The position numbers were made by a program, and so were the translations under genes. From Actinotalea sp. (GTDB lineage Bacteria > Actinomycetota > Actinomycetes > Actinomycetales > Cellulomonadaceae): a stretch of DNA of 10,077 nucleotides. The DNA is taken from positions 1 to 10,077 of the forward strand of contig JACIXM010000286.1 of assembly GCA_014360395.1 (NCBI GenBank), read 5' to 3'. Below the pieces are notes generated by a model, which ran no database searches, was not told the origin of the DNA, and saw only the letters and a program-made list of their open reading frames with translations. Each line of letters starts with the position of its first letter. Position 1 is the first letter of the stretch. Positions 1-5,962 of this stretch are shown piece by piece.

Positions 1-659
1 ACCTGGTCGTCCTCGGGCAGCTCCTCCAGGACGTCGGCGAGCCGCTCGTTGGGCAGCGCCGCGGCGACCTCGACCATGCGCGCGTCGCCGAGGTCGTGCA
101 GGACGTCGGCGAGGTCCGCTGGCTTGGAGTCCTCGTAGGAGGCCAGCAGCAGCTCGGCGCCCTGCAGCTCCGGGCCGCCCGCGAGGCTGCGCACGGCGGT
201 GGTGTCCACGAGCACCGTCTCGCCGCGGCGGCGCAGCCCGAGGCCGCCCGGCCGACCCGCCTGCCGTCGCACGAACAGCTTCGTGACGAGCCAGTCGCGG
301 TTGCGCTGCTGCTCCATGCCGACGTCCACGACCGTCGCCGCGCCGGAGCCGTCCAGCAGCTCGACGCGACGGTCCAGGAGCTCACCGATCGCGAGGGTCT
401 CCGAGGCGCGCTGCTCGAAGCGGCGCATGTTGACCAGGCCGGTGCTGATGACGGCGCCCGCGTCCATGCTCGTCACGCGCGTCAGCGGCAGGAACACCCG
501 GCGCCGGCCCGGGACCTCCACGACGAGCCCGACGGCCCGCGGGGCGCCCTTGGCGCGCAGGAGCACGACGACGTCACGCACCCGGCCGACCTGGTCACCC
601 AGGGGGTCGAACACCGTCGTCCCGGCCAGGCGCGCGGCGAAGACCCGCGTCGCACTCAC
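1..659 (-). CDS. PRC-barrel / MgtE N-terminal domain protein (C-terminus outside window)
   Basis: This gene is open at the left edge; the first 219 residues are visible. The start is the GTG at 659, reading VSATRVFAARLAG. It shows two PRC-barrel-like stretches: about residues 7-75 (FDPLGDQVGRVRDVVV, then a VFLPLTRV strand) and about 91-157 (IGELLDRRVELLDG, VVDVGMEQQ, WLVTKLFV). From about residue 165 an MgtE-N-type helical repeat begins (SKPADLADVLHDL, then NERLADVLEELPEDDQ). In actinobacteria such proteins usually continue into a CBS pair and lack the MgtE channel, so they are thought to be soluble regulatory or Mg2+-sensing proteins; that part is family knowledge. No good Shine-Dalgarno is seen. 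A TACGCT hexamer 7 bases before the GTG suggests a leaderless message. It diverges from the stress-protein gene at 784. A full MgtE transporter cannot be excluded, because the C-terminal half is missing. Confidence 0.82.
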   Translation of the reverse strand, partial: MSATRVFAARLAGTTVFDPLGDQVGRVRDVVVLLRAKGAPRAVGLVVEVPGRRRVFLPLTRVTSMDAGAVISTGLVNMRRFEQRASETLAIGELLDRRVELLDGSGAATVVDVGMEQQRNRDWLVTKLFVRRQAGRPGGLGLRRRGETVLVDTTAVRSLAGGPELQGAELLLASYEDSKPADLADVLHDLGDARMVEVAAALPNERLADVLEELPEDDQ

Positions 660-666
660 GCCGCCC

Positions 667-672
667 AGCGTA
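667..672 (-). promoter_or_regulatory. -10-like hexamer, probable leaderless promoter of the PRC/MgtE-N gene
   Basis: TACGCT on the minus strand is followed by 7 bases (gggcggc) and then the GTG start at 659. This places the expected transcription start at or next to the start codon. No convincing -35 element is seen upstream. Confidence 0.4.
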
Positions 673-768
673 GTGCTGGACCCCCGTCCCGCCCGGTGGT
701 GATCACGGTGCGCCGTTCGTCGGTCGACGCGCCGTCGTGGTCGCGACGTGGCCGGTGATCATGCGGCA

Positions 769-774
769 GGGGAG
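769..774 (+). promoter_or_regulatory. Shine-Dalgarno-like GGGGAG choosing the 784 start
   Basis: GGGGAG ends 9 bases before the ATG at 784 and favours it over an in-frame GTG at 748, which would add 12 residues (MAGDHAAGENHP) unlike the family. The overlapping hexamer GAGAAT (772-777) also lies 6 bases before the ATG, so a leaderless promoter reading is possible. Confidence 0.4.
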
Positions 775-783
775 AATCACCCC

Positions 784-1452
784 ATGAGCCTGAACCGGAG
801 CACCCGCCCGCCGGCCGTGCCGACCCCGCCGCGGGGTGACCAGATCGCCGCGTACGACACGTACCTCGAGGCGCAGAAGGCGGTCGACCACCTCTCGGAC
901 CAGGAGTTCCCGGTCCAGCACGTGACGATCGTCGGCACCGACCTGCGCATGGTCGAGCGGGTCACCGGGCGCCTGACCTACTCGCGGGTCGCGCTCGCGG
1001 GCCTCGCGTCCGGCGCGTGGTTCGGGCTCTTCGTCGGCATCCTGCTGTCGTTCTTCGCGGCGCCGACCGGGGGCGGTTCGATCATCTTCCCGGCGATCGC
1101 GATCGGTGCGGCGTTCGGGATCCTCTTCTCCGTCATCTCCTACGCCTTCACCGGCGGCAAGCGCGACTTCACCTCCGCCAGCCAGATCGTCGCGTCCCAG
1201 TACGCGGTGCTGTGCGAGACCGAGCACGCCCACAAGGCGCGCGCCCTGCTCGCCGAGCTGCGCGGCGGCCGACCCTGGCCGCCCACGCCGCCCGTCGCCC
1301 AGCAGCCGTCCGTGCCGGAGCAGCCGACCCCACCGAGCCAGGAGCCGGCCCCGCCGGCGTCGACCCCGCCGACGTCGACCCCGCCGAGCCAGCAGCCGGC
1401 ACCCCCGACCTCGACCCCGCCGGCGGACCCCCCGGCCGACCCGCGGGGCTGA
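784..1452 (+). CDS. YflT-like general stress membrane protein with proline-rich tail
   Basis: The protein has 222 residues. The N-terminal domain (about 20-60; AAYDTYLEAQKAVDHLSD, then HVTIVGTDLRMVERVTGRL) matches the heat-stress YflT / general-stress-protein-17M fold of actinobacteria. Two hydrophobic helices follow (about 68-92 and 99-121), separated by a short Gly-rich turn. A second copy of the domain-like pattern (about 127-160; DFTSASQIVASQYAVLCETEHAHKARALLAELR) then closes the fold around the hairpin. From about 163 the tail is almost entirely Pro, Ser, Thr, Ala and Gln, with a repeated 15-residue unit. The family is linked to general stress responses, but its biochemical role is not known. 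The gene diverges from the PRC/MgtE-N gene and ends 3 bases before the stop of pepP on the other strand, so no terminator fits between them. Confidence 0.83.
   Translation: MSLNRSTRPPAVPTPPRGDQIAAYDTYLEAQKAVDHLSDQEFPVQHVTIVGTDLRMVERVTGRLTYSRVALAGLASGAWFGLFVGILLSFFAAPTGGGSIIFPAIAIGAAFGILFSVISYAFTGGKRDFTSASQIVASQYAVLCETEHAHKARALLAELRGGRPWPPTPPVAQQPSVPEQPTPPSQEPAPPASTPPTSTPPSQQPAPPTSTPPADPPADPRG
1327..1422 (+). repeat. Two 45-base in-frame repeats encoding a Pro-rich 15-residue unit
   Basis: Units at 1327-1371 and 1378-1422 encode TPPSQEPAPPASTPP and TPPSQQPAPPTSTPP, which differ at two residues and are separated by Thr-Ser. The 12-mer tcgaccccgccg occurs three times (1360, 1375, 1411). This looks like recent in-frame duplication inside the stress-protein tail. 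Confidence 0.75.
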
Positions 1453-1455
1453 CGC

Positions 1456-3012
1456 TCACCGCCCCAGCAGACGGGCCATCCAGGCCTCGACGTCCTCCGG
1501 GCGGCGGGGGAGCGCGGCGCTGAGGTTCTCGTGGCCGTCCTCGGTGATGAGCACGTCGTCCTCGATGCGCACGCCGATGCCCCGGTACTCCTCGGGCACC
1601 ACGAGGTCGTCCGACTTGAAGTAGAGGCCGGGCTCGATGGTGAATACCATGCCCGGCTCGAGGACGCCGTCGAGGTAGAGCTCCCGGCGCGCCTGCGCGC
1701 AGTCGTGCACGTCGAGGCCCAGGTGGTGGCTGGTGCCGTGCACCATCCAGCGGCGGTGGTACTGGCCCTCGGGGTCCAGGGACTCCTCCGCCGTGCCCGG
1801 GAGCAGCCCCCACTCGGCCAGGCGTGCGGCGATGACCTCCATCGCCGCGGCGTGCAGGTCGCGGAAGCGTGACCCGGGCTTCGCGACGGCGAAGGCGGCG
1901 TCCGCCGCGTCGAGGACGGCCTGGTAGATGCGCCGCTGGACGTCGGTGAACGTGCCGTCCACGGGCAGGGTGCGGGTGACGTCGGCCGTGTAGAGGGAGT
2001 CGACCTCCACGCCGGCGTCGACCAGCACGAGGTCGCCGGGGCGGACCTCGCCGTCGTTGCGGGTCCAGTGCAGGGTGGTCGCGTGGTCCCCGGAGGCGGC
2101 GATCGTCTCGTAGCCGACCGCGTTGCCCTCCTCCCGCGCGTGCCCGTCGAAGCTCGACTCGATGACCCGCTCACCCCGGCGGTGCTCGACCGCGCGGGGC
2201 AGGTTGCGGACGATCCGCTCGAAGCCCGCGATCGTCGCCGCGACGGCGGCGCGCATCTGCTCCACCTCGTACTCGTCCTTGGTCAGCCGCAGCTCCGAGA
2301 GCGCCTCGGCCAGCGCGGCGTCGGCCTCGGCGAGCTCGTCGGCCGTGGCGGTGCCGCCGCGCGCCTCGTCCACCTGCGCCGCGACGGCGTCGTCGGCGCC
2401 CGGTACGACCCGGATCCGGACCCCGCCCTCGCCGGCGTCCTTGGCGAGTGCGTCGGCGAGCTCCTCCAGGGCAGCGGTGCGCACGCCGGTCAGCGCCGCC
2501 AGGTCGTCCAGGGTCGGGCGCGCGCCCACCCAGAACTCCCCGTAGCGGGCGTCGGCGAAGAACTCCTCGGTGTCCCGGCCCGCCAGCGGGCGGAAGTACA
2601 GGACGGCCTCGTGGCCGCCGTCGTCGGTCGGGTGGAGCACCAGGACGGCGTCGGGCTCCTGGTCGGTGCCCAGGCCCGTGAGGTGGGCGAACGCCGAGTG
2701 AGGGCGGAAGCGGTAGTCGGTGTCGTTCGACCGGGTCTTCAGCGGGCCGGCCGGCAGCACGAGGCGCTCGCCCGGGAACAGCGCGCTGATCCGGGCGCGA
2801 CGCGCCGCGGCGTACGGGGCGGCCGGCAGCGGCGCCGGGGTGCCCGCGGGACGGTCGGCCCAGCGCTCGGCGATGAAGCGGCGGAAGGCCTCCGACGACG
2901 GCCGCTGCGAGCGGTTCGACCCGCGGTCGGCCAGGGTCTGGTCCCGCGGGGAGGTCTCCGGGGCGGCCGGGGTGGCGTCGGGCGTGCCGGGTGTGGCGGT
3001 GCTCTCGGTCAT
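1456..3012 (-). CDS. pepP: Xaa-Pro aminopeptidase (aminopeptidase P)
   Basis: The product of 518 residues is a cytosolic M24B metallopeptidase that removes an N-terminal residue preceding proline. Residues 1-40 are a low-complexity Thr/Pro/Ala leader. An AMP_N domain follows (about 65-200; FPGERLVLPAG, NDTDYRFRPHSAFAHLTGL). The pita-bread catalytic domain (about 245-510) has all expected dinuclear-metal ligands: D332 (VLVDAG), D344 (YTADVTR), H429 (GTSHHLGLDVHD), E460 (TIEPGLY) and E484 (VRIEDD). H315 (TLHW) and H436 match the catalytic histidines of E. coli PepP. Length and order are normal for actinobacteria. I chose the ATG at 3012 (MTESTATPG); an in-frame ATG at 3021 (MGGMTES) is also possible, and neither has a strong Shine-Dalgarno. 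It diverges from the PHP gene and converges tightly on the stress-protein gene. Confidence 0.95.
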   Translation of the reverse strand: MTESTATPGTPDATPAAPETSPRDQTLADRGSNRSQRPSSEAFRRFIAERWADRPAGTPAPLPAAPYAAARRARISALFPGERLVLPAGPLKTRSNDTDYRFRPHSAFAHLTGLGTDQEPDAVLVLHPTDDGGHEAVLYFRPLAGRDTEEFFADARYGEFWVGARPTLDDLAALTGVRTAALEELADALAKDAGEGGVRIRVVPGADDAVAAQVDEARGGTATADELAEADAALAEALSELRLTKDEYEVEQMRAAVAATIAGFERIVRNLPRAVEHRRGERVIESSFDGHAREEGNAVGYETIAASGDHATTLHWTRNDGEVRPGDLVLVDAGVEVDSLYTADVTRTLPVDGTFTDVQRRIYQAVLDAADAAFAVAKPGSRFRDLHAAAMEVIAARLAEWGLLPGTAEESLDPEGQYHRRWMVHGTSHHLGLDVHDCAQARRELYLDGVLEPGMVFTIEPGLYFKSDDLVVPEEYRGIGVRIEDDVLITEDGHENLSAALPRRPEDVEAWMARLLGR

Positions 3013-3107
3013 GCCCCCCATCGTCGCACCGCCCGACGGCGCCGCGCCCCGGGGGTCCCGCCGCCGGGGCCGTCCGTCCCACCGCCCGGAGCCCCAGGGT
3101 GCGGCCG

Positions 3108-3113
3108 TACGCT
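3108..3113 (+). promoter_or_regulatory. -10-like hexamer, probable leaderless promoter of the PHP-MarC operon
   Basis: TACGCT lies 8 bases before the GTG at 3122 and 2 bases before an alternative in-frame GTG at 3116. The spacing fits transcription starting at the 3122 codon and argues against the 3116 start. There is no clear Shine-Dalgarno or -35 element. Confidence 0.42.
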
Positions 3114-3121
3114 GGGTGCTC

Positions 3122-3964
3122 GTGCGCATCGACCTCCACACCCACTCGACGGTCTCGGACGGGACCGACGCGCCGGGCGAGGTCGTCGCACGGGCGGCCG
3201 AGGCGGGGCTGGACGTCGTCGCCCTCACGGACCACGACTCCACCGCGGGCTGGACGGAGGCGTCCGCCGCGGCGCTGGAGCGCGGCATCGTGCTCGTGCC
3301 CGGCATGGAGATCTCCTGCCGCGCCGGCGGCGTGAGCGTGCACCTGCTCAGCTACCTGCACGACCCGACCGACGCCGCCCTGCTCGCCGAGCTCGAGCTC
3401 ACCCGGGACTCCCGCCTGCACCGGGCCCGTCGGATGGTGGAGCTGCTCGCCCGCGACCTGCGCATCACGTGGGCCGACGTCGAGGCGCAGACCGAGCCGG
3501 GCACCACCGTGGGGCGCCCGCACGTCGCCGACGCCCTCGTCGCGCTCGGCCACGTCCCGGACCGCTCCGCCGCCTTCGACTCCTACCTGGCGACCGGGTC
3601 CCGGTACTACGTCCCCCACCATGCGCCCGACGCGGTGGCCGCCGTGCGGCTGGTCCGCGCCGCCGGGGGCGTGCCGGTCATGGCGCACCCGGCCGCCTCG
3701 GTGCGCGGCGCCGTCGTCGGGGACGAGACGATCCGTCGGATGACGGACGCCGGGCTGGCCGGGCTGGAGGTGCACCACCGCGACCACACCCGGTCCCAGA
3801 CGGAGCACCTGCTGGACCTGGCACACTCTCTCGGGCTCCTCGTCACCGGGTCCAGCGACTACCACGGTGCAGGCAAGCCCAGCCTCCTCGGCGAGCACAC
3901 GACGGCGCCGGAGGTGCTCGAGCGGATCGCGGACCAGGGACGGTGGCCGGTGGTGGGTCGGTGA
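3122..3964 (+). CDS. PHP-domain metal-dependent phosphoesterase
   Basis: The product has 280 residues and starts VRIDLHTHSTVSDG. The PHP active-site set is complete: H6 and H8 (DLHTHS), D13 (SDG), D37/H38 (LTDHDST), E63 (GMEIS), H189 (MAHP), and D246/H248 (SSDYHG). A GRPH motif (131-134) sits in the insert region of about 95-170. This layout fits the YciV/TrpH-type subfamily. Its characterised members act as 5'-to-3' RNA trimming exonucleases (RNase AM) or as nucleoside 3',5'-bisphosphate phosphatases; which activity applies here cannot be read from the sequence. Three metal ions would be expected. The stop overlaps the GTG of the MarC gene (gtga), which suggests translational coupling. The upstream gap to pepP is 109 bases and holds both divergent promoters. 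Confidence 0.92.
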   Translation: MRIDLHTHSTVSDGTDAPGEVVARAAEAGLDVVALTDHDSTAGWTEASAAALERGIVLVPGMEISCRAGGVSVHLLSYLHDPTDAALLAELELTRDSRLHRARRMVELLARDLRITWADVEAQTEPGTTVGRPHVADALVALGHVPDRSAAFDSYLATGSRYYVPHHAPDAVAAVRLVRAAGGVPVMAHPAASVRGAVVGDETIRRMTDAGLAGLEVHHRDHTRSQTEHLLDLAHSLGLLVTGSSDYHGAGKPSLLGEHTTAPEVLERIADQGRWPVVGR

Positions 3965-4584
3965 GCGACATCGTCGACGTGAGCGTGCTCGCGGGGGTCT
4001 TCGTCACGCTGTTCGTGATCATGGATCCACCCGGGACGGTGCCGATCTTCCTGGGCCTCACCGGTGCCATGACGGCCAAGCAGCGCAACCGCGCGGCGCG
4101 GCAGGCGATCCTCGTCGCGTTCGGCGTCATCGTCAGCTTCGCGCTGTTCGGTCAGCAGCTGCTGTCGTACATGAACATCTCCCTCCCGGCACTGCAGGCC
4201 TCGGGGGGCCTGCTCCTGCTCCTCGTGGCGATGGAGCTCCTGACCGGCAAGATGGAGTCGACCGCCCAGCCGTCCGGCGCGACGGGCGTCAACGTGGCCA
4301 TGGTCCCCCTCGGCACGCCGCTGCTCGCCGGACCGGGCGCGATCGTCGCGACGATGGTCTTCGTCCAGCGTGCCGAGAGCACGGCCGACTGGGTCGCCAT
4401 CGGCCTGGGCGTCGTGGGCGTGCACCTGTGCCTGTGGCTGTCGATGCGCTTCGCCAACGTCATCCACCGCGTGCTCAAGGACAGCGGGACGATCCTCATC
4501 AGCCGGATCGCCGGCCTGCTGCTGGCCGCCATCGCCGTGCAGCTCGTCGCGGACGCGGTGCGCGCCTTCATCGAGGCGGGCTGA
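3961..4584 (+). CDS. MarC-family integral membrane protein
   Basis: The product of 207 residues starts at GTG 3961 (VSDIVDVSVLAG), overlapping the PHP stop by 4 bases. Six hydrophobic segments are seen at about 6-28, 47-66, 76-95, 114-136, 143-163 and 179-203. The MarC/UPF0056 signatures are present: MDPPGTVPIF (21-30), PLGTPLLAGPGAI (116-128), and a last helix reading SRIAGLLLAAIAVQ. Length is normal for the family. The family was first tied to multiple antibiotic resistance, but later work did not support that, and the transported substrate is not established. No separate Shine-Dalgarno is obvious, so it is probably translated by coupling to the PHP gene. Its 3' end overlaps the opposing gene at 4568 by 17 bases. 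Confidence 0.93.
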   Translation: MSDIVDVSVLAGVFVTLFVIMDPPGTVPIFLGLTGAMTAKQRNRAARQAILVAFGVIVSFALFGQQLLSYMNISLPALQASGGLLLLLVAMELLTGKMESTAQPSGATGVNVAMVPLGTPLLAGPGAIVATMVFVQRAESTADWVAIGLGVVGVHLCLWLSMRFANVIHRVLKDSGTILISRIAGLLLAAIAVQLVADAVRAFIEAG

Positions 4585-5245
4585 CCGGAGGCTCATCGGC
4601 GCCCGCTCGCCGGTCGCCCGGCCGGGCGGCGCTCGGCGTGGTGGGTCCCGCCTCCGGCGGCCGGACCCCCAGCGCTCGGGCGCCCTGCGCGGCGAGGCGG
4701 TCGAGGGTCAGCCGGTCGCGCTGCCGCCAGCCGACGACGTCGTCGTCCGTGAGCGAGCCGAGCGGGGCGTGGGCGAGCGCGCGCAGCGCCAGGAGGTCCC
4801 GCCCGGCGGGGGAGGCGGCGAGCCGGCGGCCGACGGCGGCGTCCGCGAGCTGCCGCCACCGGTGCAGCACCCAGGCGCCGAGCACCAGGACGACCGGCCA
4901 CGTCGCGACGGCGAGCGCGGCGAGCAGCGCGGCCCGCCCGACGCCGTCCTGCACGGCGGTGCCGGCGGCCGCGAGGGAGGCGGCAGCGTCCCCGGCGCCC
5001 TCGAACGGCGCCTGGAGCTCCTCACCGAGCACGGGCGTGCGCGCGACCTCGCGGCCGGCCGTGCGGAGCCCGTCCTCGAGGTCGCGCCCCGCGTCCTCGA
5101 GGGTCCGGCCGGGGGCCGCGAGGCGGCTGACCTGCTCGTGCACCGCCCGCCCGACGGCGACCCAGGCGAGCACCCAGACGGCGACGAGCCCGTCCCCGGC
5201 GATCTGGCGGGTCCGTCGGGCCGGCAGGTCCGCGTAGAGGCTCAT
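4568..5245 (-). CDS. Uncharacterised two-helix membrane protein
   Basis: The product has 225 residues. I do not recognise a named family. A short N-terminal segment leads into helix 1 (about 16-33; GLVAVWVLAWVAVG). A loop of about 70 residues follows, rich in Ala, Gly and Glu with an amphipathic pattern (AGRDLEDGL, VARTPVLGEEL, PFEGAGDAAASL). Helix 2 (about 104-128) is followed by a basic, mostly helical tail (HRWRQLADAAVGRRL, SLTDDDVVGWRQRDR) and a Pro-rich end. By the positive-inside rule both ends are probably cytoplasmic and the loop extracytoplasmic. The ATG at 5245 has no Shine-Dalgarno, but CAGCAT lies 6 bases upstream, resembling the TetR start. It follows the gene at 5321 by 75 bases on the same strand and overlaps the MarC 3' end by 17 bases. 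Codon use is like that of its neighbours. Confidence 0.75.
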   Translation of the reverse strand: MSLYADLPARRTRQIAGDGLVAVWVLAWVAVGRAVHEQVSRLAAPGRTLEDAGRDLEDGLRTAGREVARTPVLGEELQAPFEGAGDAAASLAAAGTAVQDGVGRAALLAALAVATWPVVLVLGAWVLHRWRQLADAAVGRRLAASPAGRDLLALRALAHAPLGSLTDDDVVGWRQRDRLTLDRLAAQGARALGVRPPEAGPTTPSAARPGDRRAGADEPPVSPPR

Positions 5246-5293
5246 GACCGCATGCTGCCCGGGCGCGACGCTGTGTGCCCGCGGTCCCGGCCT

Positions 5294-5315
5294 GCACCGC
5301 TGTCGTCCGCGGTGC
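5294..5315 (-). terminator. Hairpin just after the four-helix membrane gene
   Basis: GCACCGC and GCGGTGC form a perfect 7-bp stem around an 8-base loop, 5 bases beyond the stop at 5321. No T-run follows, so it is at best a weak or Rho-assisted 3' end. Hairpins like this are common by chance at this GC content. Confidence 0.3.
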
Positions 5316-5320
5316 GTCGC

Positions 5321-5878
5321 TCAGCGCCGCGGCACCGCCGGCCGCCGGCGCCACCAACGCACGACCACGGTGCCGGCCGAGAGGAGCAGCACGACCATCG
5401 TCGCGAGGAACGTCACGAGCTTGACCTGCGTCAGCGGCGACGCGACGGCGACGAGACCGCCGGGGACGTCGGGGTAGGCGGCCGTCGCCACCCCGAGCAG
5501 GACGTTCTCCACCACGTCGAGCGCGGCGAAGGCGAGCGGGGGCACCCACAGCCAGCGGTACCGGCCGTCGAAGGCGCGCGCCGCGAGCAGGACGGCGGCC
5601 GCGGCGAGGGCCAGCGGGTACACCGTGTCGACGACGAGGTTGACCCCGTAGGCGACCCGGCCGTCCGGGCCGTACGCCGTGAGCAGAGCGAGGAGGTCCT
5701 CGCGGGAGTACCCGCTGGCGCGCAGGTCGGGCTTGGTCGCGTCGTCGAAGCGGTGGAGGACGGCGTCGCTGAGCTGGAGGGCAAGGAGGCTCAGCAGGTA
5801 CGCGGCCACGGCCACGGCCGTGGCGCGGCGCCCGGCCCAGCGGGGGACGCCCGCAGACCCGGATGACCCTGTGGACAT
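5321..5878 (-). CDS. Uncharacterised four-helix membrane protein
   Basis: The product has 185 residues and I do not recognise a named family. After a short Ser/Gly-rich N-terminus, four hydrophobic segments are seen at about 18-39, 76-100, 108-133 and 148-174, ending in a basic tail (RWWRRRP). Between helices 1 and 2 is a polar stretch (HRFDDATKPDLRASGYSREDLLALL, given here as two adjoining parts: HRFDDATKPDL and RASGYSREDLLALL) followed by AYGPDGRVAYG. Acidic and polar residues fall inside predicted helices: D84 (LVVDTVYPLA), D121, E124 and N125 (ALDVVENVLL), plus K153 at the start of helix 4. The start is supported by a Shine-Dalgarno, GGAGGG, 4 bases before the ATG. It lies 84 bases downstream of the helicase stop on the same strand and may share its transcript or use the TACCGT near 5930. 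Confidence 0.78.
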   Translation of the reverse strand: MSTGSSGSAGVPRWAGRRATAVAVAAYLLSLLALQLSDAVLHRFDDATKPDLRASGYSREDLLALLTAYGPDGRVAYGVNLVVDTVYPLALAAAAVLLAARAFDGRYRWLWVPPLAFAALDVVENVLLGVATAAYPDVPGGLVAVASPLTQVKLVTFLATMVVLLLSAGTVVVRWWRRRPAVPRR

Positions 5879-5920
5879 CGCGCCCTCCGCCGCCGGACGC
5901 GCGGGCGCCTCCCGCGGCCG

Positions 5921-5934
5921 ACCGTCACGACGGT
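5921..5934. promoter_or_regulatory. 14-bp perfect palindrome over a -10-like hexamer
   Basis: ACCGTC-AC-GACGGT (two 6-base arms) lies between the helicase stop and the four-helix membrane gene. On the minus strand the right-hand arm is part of TACCGT (5935-5930), a possible -10 element about 50 bases before the ATG at 5878. It could be an operator, or a short hairpin near the helicase mRNA end. Confidence 0.3.
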
Positions 5935-5962
5935 AGCGCGCGCCGGTGCGGGGCGTCAGGCC

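Noticed and set aside
748..783. GTG 748 as start of the stress protein
   Set aside because: No Shine-Dalgarno is placed for it, and the added residues do not resemble the family.
2068..3121. Plus-strand open reading frames across the pepP region, joined in frame to the PHP and MarC genes
   Set aside because: They are antisense to a gene with complete M24B active-site residues; their composition is Arg/Gly/Ala-rich without domain signals, as expected in high-GC shadow frames.
3013..3306. In-frame upstream extension of pepP
   Set aside because: It would overlap the 5' end of the PHP gene, including its catalytic motifs, on the other strand; MTEST at 3012 is a normal start.
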